From: Lingula anatina
Lineage: Eukaryota > Brachiopoda > Lingulata > Lingulida > Lingulidae
Assembly (NCBI RefSeq): GCF_001039355.2
Contig: NW_019775358.1
Location: 263,813 to 327,812 of the forward strand
Direction of reading: 5' to 3'
DNA length: 64,000 nt
Shown here one piece after another: positions 1 through 11,844 of this stretch (within the stretch, counting starts at the first letter, position 1; each line of letters opens with the position of its first letter). Both the position numbers and the translations under genes were made by a program. The notes below the pieces were generated by a model. That model saw only the letters and a program-made list of their open reading frames with translations. It did no database searches and was not told the origin of the DNA.

Positions 1-328
1 GACTTCAGGGATGCTACTGGCTTCGTTGTGACAACGCACTTGCTCACATCTCTCGTCTGGGAAACGATTTGTTGCAGAAACACAGGGCTCTGAGGATGGG
101 ACAACCGTCTTTGAGTCCTGATATTAATCCTACTGAGCACCTGTGGCATAAATTGGAATGTCCATTGCAGAGGAGAACCAATTCCTAAATAATCTTGACC
201 AATTCCGCCACGCTCTTTTGGGTGAATGGGACAATATCCCACAAAACAGAATTGTTACCCGTGTTGAAGACTTGTCGCGCCATCTACAGGAGATAATTGC
301 AGTACGCAGTAGACGCACACGCTGTTAG
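1..328 (+). pseudogene. Tc1-like transposase C-terminal remnant
   Basis: This is the 3' end of a Tc1/mariner-type DDE transposase. Near 105-160 it reads PSLSPDINPTEHLWHKLE, which matches the Tc1 signature around the third catalytic acidic residue (SPDxNPxEHLW). At about 223-328 it continues EWDNIPQNRIVTRV and ends RRTRC followed by a stop. The two parts are in different frames and the region upstream of 100 does not translate cleanly, so the copy is dead. The window edge cuts its 5' part. A sister fragment lies at about 31890-32165, with the same downstream flank (gtgacctttaacaagcac). Confidence 0.8.
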
Positions 329-398
329 GCACGTGACCTTTAACAAGCACACCCTATAGACATTTCTTTACATCTGTAGAAGTCACAGTGAAACAGTC

Positions 399-539
399 GT
401 GTGGTTGAAGCCTTGATAATGGCATTTGTGCATGCATGTCTGAGGTTTTCGTGTACTAGCCAGTTATTTCAAACACAAACGCACACGACTTGATATAATT
501 TGTAAGTTAATAAATCTCAAAGACATGCTACATACTTTA

Positions 540-574
<35 letters not shown>

Positions 575-1160
575 ACAAAAAACGAATTGCCCTCAGCCCC
601 CACCCCCCACAAAAATATATTTTATTATTTTTATTTTAATTACATAAACATATTCGAGTACATTGTGTGTCGTAGAGGGAGCTTTTCTGTTTGAAAGCTA
701 AGAGAAGACCACAGGACCACAGAGTAAATGATCAGTTCGTGACTTATCCAGGGTGCTGTGGTAACCAGCCTAGCTGTAACCCACCTCACTATTTACAGCT
801 ATTCTTATATTATCCAGGGGTCATCTGCTGACCAGGAAACCGTATGGATACCAAAGAAGGTTGGCCGTGTTTTCAGTAAAGCAATGAAAAGTTATAATTA
901 ATTTTTTTTGTCCCTTGCGTGAGATTCACAATTTTTCGCCCCATTTTAACTATAGACATACGTAATAAATGGTGATCACATTTAATAAAGACAAATATTG
1001 ATAGTCACACATACTGAGATTCCAGCTTGAAAAAAAAAAAACTTCTAAATGCAGGGTTTCATTCCCATATAAATGAGGTTGGGCGCCGGGCTAGAAGGAC
1101 AGTCTTAGACAGTAATCCTTGTACAAAGACTGTGGTTGGTATTTTTCTCTTCTTGGTAAA
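399..1160 (+). promoter_or_regulatory. 5' flank and promoter of first single-Kunitz gene
   Basis: This region is duplicated almost unchanged at 10024-10761 upstream of the second copy. A TATAAAT box lies at 1068-1074, about 90 bp before the ATG at 1161, which puts transcription start near 1098. A 32-A tract at 541-572 is only 7 A in the second copy. No transcription-factor site can be named with confidence. Confidence 0.55.
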
Positions 1161-1765
1161 ATGCAGTTTAAGCTGGGTGTTAGCTTTGTGCTTTTGTTGG
1201 TGGCCCTTTCATTCGTAGAGGTAAGGTATTGATTGGTTTATTTTCAGTCTCGGAGGATCTAGAGTTATCTTTTGTACACGTGTAAATGGACATCCATTCC
1301 TGTTTTAATTTAGTTATATCAGCACATGAGGACTGGTTGAAGGACTCGTGATGAGTGTTTCATCCCTAGTAGTTTTATATATATTTAAGATAGACAGTGC
1401 TAAAATTATTTTATTTCTCAGTTCTGTGCATTAAGTGAGCCTTTGAAAAAACTGTTATCCATGTTTGCAGCTCTCTCTCTCTCTCTCTCTCTCTGACTTG
1501 TGACATGTAGCAAATGATCCACTTAGACTGATGATGTCTAAAGCCCCGTCGGGGTTTGTTACTTTTATTTTTTCATCTTTAGGCTCGGTTTCGACCCAGA
1601 GCTTGTTCTTTGCCTGCAGACCCTGGTAACTGCTTAGCGTATTTTCCAAGATACTACTTTAACGGATTTATCTGTCGAAGATTTATCTACGGCGGCTGCG
1701 GAGGCAACGGCAATAACTTCCGCACCTTTGCTGCGTGTATGAGAACTTGTTTCTTTAAGTACTAA
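1161..1765 (+). CDS. Secreted single-domain Kunitz (BPTI) protein, copy 1
   Basis: Two coding exons, 1161-1220 and 1583-1765, with a GT-AG phase-0 intron holding a (CT)n tract at 1471-1494. Exon 1 encodes a 20-residue signal peptide (MQFKLGVSF, then a Leu/Val core). Exon 2 encodes one Kunitz domain with all six Cys and spacing C-8-C-13-C-7-C-12-C-3-C. The FIYGGC motif and the NNF motif are present. The C2-C3 stretch is two residues shorter than the usual 15. The reactive P1 residue after Cys2 is Leu (C-L-A), which would suit chymotrypsin- or elastase-like targets if the domain inhibits proteases. The stop TAA (1763-1765) sits directly on the splice donor GTAAGT, so the next exon (from 2590) is untranslated. 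The predicted protein is 80 aa, about 60 after signal removal. Small Kunitz proteins like this occur in mollusc mantle and shell; that role is not shown here. Confidence 0.85.
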
Positions 1766-2109
1766 GTAAGTGCTCTCACTTCCTTTTCCATGCGTTTGCT
1801 TGTATCTTTGATTTGTCATTCTTCTCTTTTCCTCATTGCTCTCTCCCCTTTCTCTTTTTTATTCCCTTCTTCTTTTCTTATTAGCGGCTAAATTTCTTTA
1901 AAATATTTGGTTATTCAATGATATATAAGGGTTAGCAGCGGCACGCACTTTGCGGATCAGTTATGACATGATTTGAATACTTATTTTCTATTTCTATATG
2001 TTACGCTTGTCTTGCCTATAAATAAGCTCATTTTTGAGTCTATCGTACATGTATATGCCTCCCTTACATAGCCGCTTATAGATTAATATGGCTTCGATAC
2101 GTGACGTTA

Positions 2110-2112
<3 letters not shown>

Positions 2113-2183
<71 letters not shown>
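2113..2183. repeat. (AT)n microsatellite in Kunitz copy 1 intron
   Basis: About 35 AT units lie in the intron before the 3' UTR exon. The matching site in copy 2 (about 11734) has only about five units, so the tract expanded or contracted after gene duplication. Confidence 0.9.
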
Positions 2184-2184
<1 letters not shown>

Positions 2185-2589
2185 TTTGTTTAAAAAACCC
2201 AGAAGAATTATTTACATAGCCTTCTCTGTTTACACATGGATTAAAGGGATTTAAGCATATCATTTGTTTTAGTGCTACAGAACAGTGTTGTCCGTCCTGT
2301 TCGTCGTAGTACCCAATTCAGACCGCCAGAAGGCAGTGCGGTCGCCATCGTGACAAGCTGCTATCTTTCAAATTTTATTTCCCGTTTAGTTGGTCGGGAC
2401 GGTCATTTATCATAAGTCTCGCACGAATCCCCTTCAGCGGTCATTCGTTTATTTAGATGACGATTAATCAATCTGTGCTTGCCTGCGGGAAAGCATCACA
2501 AATGGCGATTTCTTTTAACAAGCAAGCCCTTCTAGGGCACTTCTATAAATCGCTTTCAATTCATAATGTCTTTTATTCTTTTTATACAG

Positions 2590-2720
2590 GCGCAGCTTTG
2601 ATCAGCCCATGTGCACTCACGGCTTTAGAAAAGCAACCGCAGAAATCTCTGGCAATCATTTCGAAATTGTTAATGTCAGGTTTATTTTACACGTTGTGTG
2701 AGAATAAAAACTGATGTTGC
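2590..2720 (+). other. 3' UTR exon of Kunitz copy 1
   Basis: It follows an acceptor ending tatacag at 2589 and carries an AATAAA signal at 2703-2708. The equivalent exon is conserved at 12158 and 13868. Because the stop codon ends the previous exon, this exon is entirely non-coding. Confidence 0.6.
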
Positions 2721-4412
2721 TCTTTATGTAACAATCTAATGCCTTTGCGTTTTGTCGTGAATAGTTGCCAAGTTAAGCATGTTGTCTCCGTTTGCTTGAC
2801 GAATGATTTTAAAAGAATAAGAATTCGAAAAATAACTACCTATTTGTAGAAGTGATTACATTTGAATTTTCTCTAAAATTGCATGACATGGGGAATAACC
2901 ACCACATGGTTGGATATTCAAGTCTGTTAAGTTGTAGAGTTATATCTCACATTAAGCGGAGCACGAACATTTTGATGATATAAATCACTAATGTTGGAAT
3001 ATGCATGCGCGTGAGGTCTTTAGGCCCGTAGAGACTATTTATGGAATTTCCCGTTTGTCGGTGATCGCGATATAAGGCTACAAAAACATGTATATACTGG
3101 TAAAATCATATTATGATGGTAGTTTCTGTCAACAACAGTTTAAGATCTGAGTTATGACCACTCAAATATATCTGACATATTTATATCACGCCAATATTTC
3201 GTACTGAGAGTAGAACACAGCTGATGAAATTATTTAATGTTGTAATACATGGACATAATTCCATGTTCAATTCATTCAAATCTGTATACAATGAATACAA
3301 AAATTATGTTGATTATTGATTATTATAAAACTTTAAGTGTATACGAGTATCTTCCACATCGGCTGCCTCCCTTTAAAAAATAAAAAAAAACAAACGATTT
3401 CTGTCTGGGGGTCTCTCGAATACAATACATACCCTGCGCATGTACCGATAGCACTACGATTTGGGGTCTTTGCTTGGTAAGTTAGTCTGTGATCCAAATT
3501 TTCCACTCATCAAATTATTTCAGTACTGATTGTCACATAATGGTAACTAAATTTACCGGTCACTCCACATACATGTACAGGTATTTCGTCTTAATGTACC
3601 AAAGTGATCCCTCATTGTTATGTTAAGTGATCGTACAGCATCCAAATTTCAACTTTTAAAAGAGAATCTGGTACGAATTTCTTCTAAAAATGGTGATAAT
3701 GGATAATTCAACAATTCTATAATGACACTTCCTAAATCTGCAAGTTTTCAAAAAAAAACCTTTCCACACGGTTGAGCCGCGACTATCATTTTCTCTTTCA
3801 AAAAGAAAAAAATCTTCTTCTGTGCTTCTCTCATAACGAAATCTTGTGGCACATATCTTTATTATGAAAATCTCTCTTTCCTTAAATCAGTATTTATATT
3901 GTACTGGCTTAGGCCTGTGAGAACGGTCTGCCAGTACGGCGGTCAGGATATGGATCGTCCGAAACTGTACACATGAGGCATCGATTCGAATCAATCTCTG
4001 GTGTTTATTTGTAATGCGAGCACGTAGACAGATGTCAACCCGAGAAGTCACCCGGTTCGCTGTCGTGGGACCATACTTATCAAGTAAATATATAATAAAT
4101 AAACGGAGAGCCCAGGCATGACATGCTCCCCCCCCCCCCCTCGCCGCCTCACCCTCTCTGGTGAAGCAGTATGGCAGAAAAGTACATGTATTTAGGACCC
4201 ATTTCTAAATACGCTATCGGTCTACGTGGCTCTGTATGGGCTCTCGCTGACTGCAATCAGCTTAAATAAATGACAGGCCTCCTTCAGACGTTAAAGGCCA
4301 AGAAATGGACTTTCTAGGAGTAAACAACAATTTCCCATACTTACCAATTTCTACATTCAAAGTGCTCCCCGTTTTTTTTTTTTTTTTTTTAAACAACTCA
4401 TAGAAATATAAT
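2721..4412. other. 3' flank of Kunitz copy 1, no gene seen
   Basis: This is duplicated with divergence at about 12300-13237 and 13990-15660. It includes poly-C at about 4130 and the left half of a foldback element at about 4190-4310, which is complete in the other copy (15569-15820). I see no supported gene here. Confidence 0.5.
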
Positions 4413-7400
4413 TTTAATGAAACAGAAATAAAAGACATAAGTGCTGGCGCACAAAACGAAAGACAACCAATGAAAATAGAATAAAAAAAAAATATTTACA
4501 AGCTTCATGGTAACGTATGAATCGGTAACATACATGTATATATCAAAACGAAATACAACCAATGAAAATAGTTATCATGCAGCGTGTAAATACATTTATT
4601 TTTTATTGTTTGTTTATTATTCTTACGGTATACTACATTACAATAAGAAGGAAAAGCAGGGCAAGTAAAGATAACTTTTTCTTGAAAAAGTTTGTTGAAA
4701 TTGTTCATATGATGCATACGTCACCGGTACATACGTTACCAAATAATGTGAAGGTAGTGTTTTCTGATTTCATTGTTTGTTCTCTGTTGTCGCGACTCTG
4801 TGGTTGCGTGCGACGTTGTATTTGTGCGCACGCATGTTATTACGTCGCTCATTCTTCTTTGTTACGTTAAAATGATACATACGTTACCATAAAGCGTGTA
4901 AATATTTTTTATTCTATTTTCATTGATTGTCTTTCATTTTGTGCGCCAACACTATTTTAATGAAACACAAATAAAATGACATAAGTGTTGGCCCACAAAG
5001 CGAAAAAAACCCAATGAAAATAGATTAAATATTTACACGCTTAATGGTAACGTATGTATCGGTAACGTATGTATCATTTTAGCGTAACAAAGAAGAATAA
5101 GCGACGTAAAAACAAGCGTGCGCACATATACAACGTCGCACGCAACAACAAAGTCACGACAACAAAGAAAAAAACAATGAAATCAGAAAACAATACCTTC
5201 ACGTTATTTGGTAAGGTATATGTATCATATTTACATAACAAATAAGAACTAGACTGCAACTGGCTGAAGCCAGCGGCGGAGGATTCCCCTGCAAAATAGG
5301 TGTGGAAATGCTCTTACAAGGTCATGTGAAGGTCATGGGTTAAATTTTACCCAATATTCTAAAAGAGCATGTGCGAATTGGGGGGGGGNCGCACAAAACG
5401 AAATACAACCAATGAAAATAGTTACCATGTGGCGTGTAAATACTTATACTTGTATTTTTATTGTTTATTGTCCGTTTTGTGAGCAAACGCCTTATTCTTA
5501 CGGTATACTACGTTACAATAAGAAGGAAAAGCAGGGCAAGTAAAGATTGCTTGTCTTGAAACCGTTTGTTGAAATTGTTTATATGATACATACGTCACCG
5601 ATACATACGTTACCAAATAATGTGAAGGTATTGTTTTCTGATTTCATTGTTTGTTCTCTGTTGTCGCGACTCTGTGGGAGCGTGCGTCGTTGTATATGTG
5701 CGCACGCATGTTATTACGTCGCTTATTCTTCTTTGTTACGTTAAAATGATACATACGTTACCATAAAGCGTGTAAATATTTTTATTCTATTTTCATTGGT
5801 TGTCTTTCCTTTTGTGCGCCAACACTATTTCCATGAAGTACAAATAAAAGACATAAGTGTTGACCCACAAAGCAAAGGAAAACCAATGAAAACAGAATAA
5901 ATATTTACACGCTTCATGGTAACGTATGTATCGGTAACGTATGTATCATTTTAGCGTAACAAAGTAGAATAAGCGACGTAAAAACATCGGTGCGCACATA
6001 TACAACGTCGCACGCAACCACAGAGTCGCGACAACAGACAAAAAACAACGAAATCAGAAAACAATACCTTCACGTTATTTGGTAAGGTATATGTATCATA
6101 TTTACATAACAAATAAGAATGAGGGCCGTAAATCGAAGTGCGCACATATACAAAGTCACACCCACTCACAAAGTCGTGACAACAGAAAACAATCAATGGA
6201 ATCAGAAAACAACACCTTCATATTATTTGGTCACTTACATATCTGTAACGTATAAGTCAAAGGGACAATTTTCACAGATTGTTGAAAGCAAGAAATCTTA
6301 TTTGTCTCGTTTTCTTTTAAATAAATGTAGCATTAAAACATAAGTGCTGGCGCACAAACCGAAATACAACCAAAGAAAATAGAATAAATTAATATTTACA
6401 AGCTTCATGGTAACGAATGTATCGGTAACGTATGTATAATATAGACGTAACAAACAGAATGAACGAACTACAAACATGCGCACATATACAAAGTCGCACG
6501 CACTAACAAAGCCGTGACAACAGAAAACAATCAATGGAATCAGAAAACAACACATTCATATTATTTGGCCATGTATATATCAGTAACGTATGTATCATAT
6601 GAACAATTTTCACAAATAGTTGAAGCCAAGAAATCTCATTTGTCTTTTTTTCTCTTATTTTCATTTTAATGTAACATTAAGCCATGAGTGTTGGCGCACA
6701 AAACGAAATACAACCAATGAAAATAGTTACCATGTAGAATTTAAATACATTTATTTTAATTGTTTGCCGTCCGTTATGTGAGCAAACGCCTTATTCTTAC
6801 GGTACACTACATTACAATAAGAAGGAAAAGCAGGGCAAGTAAAGATTACTTGTCTTGAAAAAGTTTGTTGAAATGGTTCATATGATGCATACGCCACCGA
6901 TACATACGTTACCAAATAATGTGAAGGTAGTGTTTTCTGATTTCATTGTTTGTTCTCTGTTGTCGCGACTCTGTGGTTGCGTGCGACGTTGTATATGTGC
7001 GCACGCATGCTATTACGTCGCTCATTCTTCTTTGTTACGTTAAAATGATACATACGTTACCATAAAGCGTGTAAATGTTTTTTATTCTTTTTTCATTGAT
7101 TGTCTTTCATTTTGTGCGACAACACTATTTTAATGAAACACAAATAAAATGACATAAGTGTTGACCCACAAAGCGAAAGAAAACCAATGAAAATAGATTA
7201 AATATTTACACGCTTAATGGTAACGTATGTATCGGTAACGTATGTATCATTTTAGCGTAACAAAGAAGAATAAGCGACGTAAAAACAAGGGTGCGCACAT
7301 ATACAACGTCGCACGCAACAACAAAGTCACGACAACAAAGAAAAAAACAATGATATCAGAAAACAATACCTTCACGTTATTTAATAAGGTATAGGTATCA

Positions 7401-9718
7401 TATTTACATGACAAATAAGAATGAGGGCCGTAAAACGTAGTGCGCACATATACAAAGTCACACCCACTCACAAAGTCGTGACAACAGAAAACAATCAATG
7501 GAATCAGAAAACAACACCTTCATATTATTTGGTCACTTACATATCTGTAACGTATGAGTCAAATGGATAATTTTCACAGATTGTTGAAAGCAAGAAATCT
7601 TATTTGTCTCGTTTTCTTTCAATTTAATGTAGCATTAAGACGTAGGTGCTGGCGCACAAAACGAAAGACGACCAAAGAAAATAGAATAAATAAATATTTA
7701 CAAGCTTCATGGTAACGTATGTATCGGTAACGTATGTATCATATTGACGTAACAAACAGAATGAACGACCTACAAACGTGCGCATATATACAACGTCGCT
7801 CGCACTAACAAAGCCTTGACAACAGAAAACAATCAATGGAAACAGCAGAAAACAACACATTCATATTATTTGGTTATGTATATATCGGTAACGTATGTAT
7901 CATATGAACAATTTTCACGGATAGTTGAACGCAAGAAATCTTATTTGTCTCGTTTTCTTTCATTTTAATGTAACATTAAAACATAAGTGTTGGCGCACAA
8001 AACGAAATACAACCAATGAAAATAGTTACCATGTGGCGTGTAAATACTTATACATGCATTTTTTATATTTTATTGTCCGTTTAGTGAGCAAACGCCTTAT
8101 TCTTACGGTATACTACATTACAATAAGAAGGAAAAGCAGGGCAAGTAAAGATTACTTGTCTTGAAAAAGTTTATTGAAATTGTTTATATGATACATACGT
8201 CACCGATACATACGTTACCAAATAATGAGAAGGTATTGTTTTCTGATTTCATTGTTTGTTAGAGATCTGTTGTCGCGACACCGTGGTTGCGTGCCACATT
8301 GTATATGTGCGCACGCATGTTATTACGTCGCTCATTCTTCTTTGTTACGTTAAAATGATACATACGTTACCATAAAGCGTGTAAATATTTTTAATTCTAT
8401 TTTCATCGGTTGTCTTTCCTTTTGTGCGCCAACACTCTTTTCATGAAGCACAAATAAAAGACATAAGTGTTGGCCCACAAAGCAAAGGAAAACCAATGAA
8501 AATAGAATAAATATTTACACGCTTCATGGTAACGTATGTATCGGTAACGTATGTATCATTTTAGCGTAACAAAGTAGAATAAGCGACGTAAAAACAAGTG
8601 TGCGCACATATACAACGTCGCACGCAACCACAGAGTCACGACAACAGACAAAAAACAATGAAATCAGAAAACAATACCTTCACGTTATTTGGTAAGGTAT
8701 ATGTATCATATTTACATAACAAATAAGAATGAGGGTCGTAAATCGAAGTGAGCACATATACAAAGTCACACCCACTCACAAAGAAAAAAAAAACAATTAA
8801 TGGAATCAGAAAACAACACCTTCATATTATTTGGTCACTTACATATCTGTAACGTATGAGTCAAATGGACAATTTTCACAGATTTTTGAAGGCAAGAAAT
8901 CTTATTTATCTCGTTTTCTTTTAATTAAATGTAGCCTTAAGACATAAGTGCTGGCCCACAAACTGAAAGACAACCAAGGAAAATAGAATAAATTTATAAT
9001 TACAAGCTTCATGGTAACGTATGTATCGGTATGTATCATATTGACGTAGCAAACAGAATGAACGACCTACAAAGATGCGCACATATACAGAGTCGCACGC
9101 ACTAACAAAGCCGTGACAACAGAAAACAATCAATGGAATAAGAAAACAACACATTCATGTTATTTGGGCATATATATATCAGTAACGTATGTATCATATG
9201 AACAATTTTTACAGATAGTTGAAGGCAAGAAAACTTATTTGTCTCGTTTTCTCTCATTTTAATGTAACATTAAGACATAAGTGTTGGCGCACAAAACGAA
9301 ATACAAGCAATGAAAATAGTTACCATGTAGCGTGAAAATACTCATATTTTTATTGTTTGTTATCGTTTTGTGAGCAAACGCCTTATTCTTACGGTATACT
9401 ACTTTACAATAAGAAGAAAAAGCAGGGCAAGTAAATTAAGATTACTTGTCTTGAAACCGTTTGTTGCAATTGTTTATATGATACATACATCACCAATACA
9501 TACGTTACCAAATAATGTGAAGGTATTGTTTTCTGATTTCATTGTTTGTTCTTTGTTGTCGCGACTCTTTGGTCAATCGGCAATCCTCGGCTGATTCCGC
9601 AAGCTCCATTATAACATTGTCGAGTGCGGAGACATCCGAGTAGTTCTGAGTGACACTTTGGTTGCGTGCGACGTTGTACATGTGCGCACGCATGTTATTA
9701 CGTCGCTCATTCTTCTTT
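4413..9718. repeat. Higher-order satellite with inverted subunits (about 1.3 kb period)
   Basis: The anchor word gcagggcaagtaaag recurs at 4656, 5531, 6830, 8136 and 9422, giving spacings of 875, 1299, 1306 and 1286 bp. The short first interval contains a single N (5389) after a G tract, so sequence is probably missing there. Each unit holds several diverged 200-250 bp subunits related to one another, one in + and about three in - orientation. The pair 4730-4960 / 4965-5230 forms a near-perfect large palindrome. The word gtaacgtatgtatc recurs throughout. Small open frames inside it (for example those ending SSLLR) repeat with the satellite and are not genes. Confidence 0.9.
9573..9660. mobile_element. 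About 85-bp insertion inside the last satellite unit
   Basis: The satellite sequence gactctgtggttgcgtgcgac is interrupted after gactctttgg by about 85 bp of unrelated sequence ending in another ctttgg. The flanking ctttgg repeat looks like a short target duplication. The source is unknown. Confidence 0.5.
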
Positions 9719-10023
9719 ATTTTATCTTTAATTTACTTACTTTCAAAGTTGATCTCAATTACTGAGGCTACTTTAGCCATGACGTTACCAAGCAGGGAAA
9801 TAAAAAGTACCTAAAACGTAATACATTGCAATCTGCAGATGTTAACATCTGCAATTATCTTACCATATGGAATTCTGAACAAAAATCATATGAATAAATA
9901 AATTCAAAAAGTGGCGTTATACTATCTAATCACAGGTGTTTAATCTGTTTTTCTTTTTACGAAACACTGACCACAACAAAAAGAGTGAGTGATAACAGGG
10001 ACGAACTCGTAATGTTCACGAAC

Positions 10024-10761
10024 GTGTGGTTGAAGCCTTGATAATGGCATTTGTGCATGCATGTCTGAGGTTTTCCGTGTACTAGCCAGTTATTTCAAAC
10101 ACACACAAGCACATGATTTGATATAATTTGTAAGTTAATAAATCTCAAAGACATGCTACATCCTTTACAAAAAAAATTACAAAAAACGAATTGCCCTCAG
10201 CCCCCACCCCCCACAAAAATATATTTTATTATTTTTATTTTAATTACATAAACATATTCGAGTACATTGTGTGTCGTAGAGGGAGCTTTTCTGTTTGAAT
10301 GCTAAGAGAAGACCACAGGACCACAGAGTAAATGGTCAGTTCGTGACTTATCCAGGGTGCTGTGGTAACCAGCCCAGCTGTAACCCACCTCACTATTTAC
10401 AGCTATTCTTATATTATCCAGGGATCATCTGCTGACCAGGAAACCGTATGGATACCAAAGAGGGTTGGCCGTGTTTTCAGTGAAGCAATGAAAAGTTATA
10501 ATTAATTTTTTTTGTCCCATGCGTGAGATTCACAATTTTTCGCCCCATTTTAACTATAGACATACGTAATAAATGGTGATCACATTTAATAAAGACAAAT
10601 TTTGATAGTCACACATACTGAGATTCCAGCTTGAAAAAAAAACTTCTAAATGCAGGGTTTCATTCCCATATAAATGAGGTTGGGCCCCGGGCCAGAAGGA
10701 CAGTCTTAGACAGTAATCTTTGTACAAAGACTGTGGTTGGTATTTTTCTCATCTTGGTAAA
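10024..10761 (+). promoter_or_regulatory. 5' flank and promoter of second single-Kunitz gene
   Basis: Homologous to 399-1160. The TATAAAT box is at 10669-10675, again about 90 bp before the ATG. Homology with copy 1 begins at about 10024 (gtgtggttgaagccttgat), marking the left edge of the duplicated block. Confidence 0.55.
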
Positions 10762-11360
10762 ATGCAGTTTAAGCTGGGTGTTAGCTTTGTGCTTTTGTTG
10801 GTGGCCCTTTCATTCGTAGAGGTAAGGTATTGATTGGTTTATTTTCAGTCTCGGAGGATCTAGAGTTATCTTTTGTACACGTGTAAATGGACATCCATTC
10901 CTGTTTTAATTTAGTTATATCAGCACATGAGGACTGGTTGACGGACTCGTGATGAGTGTTTCATCCCTAGTAGCTTTATATATATTTAAGATAGACAGTG
11001 CTAAAATGATTTTATTTCTCAGTTCTGTGCATTAAGTGAGCCTTTGAAAAAACTGTTATCCATGTTTGCAGCTCTCTCTCTCTCTCTCTCTGACTAGTAC
11101 ATGTAGCAAATGATCCACTTAGACCGATGATGTCTAAAGCCCCGGCGGGGTTTGTTACTTTTATTTTTTATCTTTAGGCTCGGTTTCGACCCAGAGCTTG
11201 TTATTTGCCTGCAGACCCTGGTAACTGCTATGGGTATTTTCCAAGATACTATTTTAACGGATTTATCTGTCGCAGATTTATCTACGGCGGCTGCAGAGGC
11301 AACGGTAATAACTTCCCAACCCTTGCTGCGTGTCTGAGAACTTGCTTCTTTAAGTTCTAA
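10762..11360 (+). CDS. Secreted single-domain Kunitz (BPTI) protein, copy 2
   Basis: Coding exons 10762-10821 and 11178-11360, with the same structure as copy 1: a 20-residue signal peptide, a phase-0 intron with a (CT)n tract, then one Kunitz domain and TAA abutting the donor GTAAGT. The signal peptide matches copy 1 exactly. The mature part differs at only a few sites, and these include the reactive loop: P1 is Tyr (C-Y-G) instead of Leu-Ala. Other changes are Gly to Arg after Cys4 and Arg-Thr-Phe to Pro-Thr-Leu before Cys5. All six Cys and FIYGGC are kept. The predicted protein is 80 aa. The 3' UTR exon begins at 12158, with AATAAA at 12271-12276. This is an intact tandem paralogue whose target preference may have shifted. 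Confidence 0.85.
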
Positions 11361-11844
11361 GTAAGTGCCCTTACTTCCTCTTCCGTGCGTTTGCTTGTAT
11401 CCTTGATTTGTCATACTTCTCTTTTCCTCGTCGCTTTCTCCTCCTTTCTCTTTTCTTCCATTTGGCTCTCTTCTTTTCTTATTCACGGCTAATTTTCTTT
11501 AAAATCTTTGGATACTTAATAATATATAAGGGTCTGCATCGGCACGCACTTTGCAAATCAGTTATGACATGATATGGATACTTATTTTCTATCTGTATAT
11601 GTTAAGCTTGTCATGCCTACATGGAGCATGCACATGCCTATAATTGAGCTCATGTTTGCGCCTAGGCCTATACCTCCCTTATACAGCCGATTATACATGT
11701 AGATAAATATAGATTCGATACGTGACGTTATTGATATATATATACTCTACTTTATAAACCCAGAGGAATTTCTTACAAAGCTTTCTGTGTTTACACGGGG
11801 ATCAAATGCATTAAAGAATATCGTTTGATTTAGTACTAAAGAAC

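Noticed and set aside
4562-7043. Repeated small open frames ending VCSLLSRLCG...SSLLR in the satellite
   Set aside because: They recur with each satellite unit, on both strands, with no start context, splice logic or family match; they are products of the repeat.
11094-11486. 130-codon open frame on the - strand over Kunitz copy 2
   Set aside because: It is antisense to a clear Kunitz exon and has no family features.
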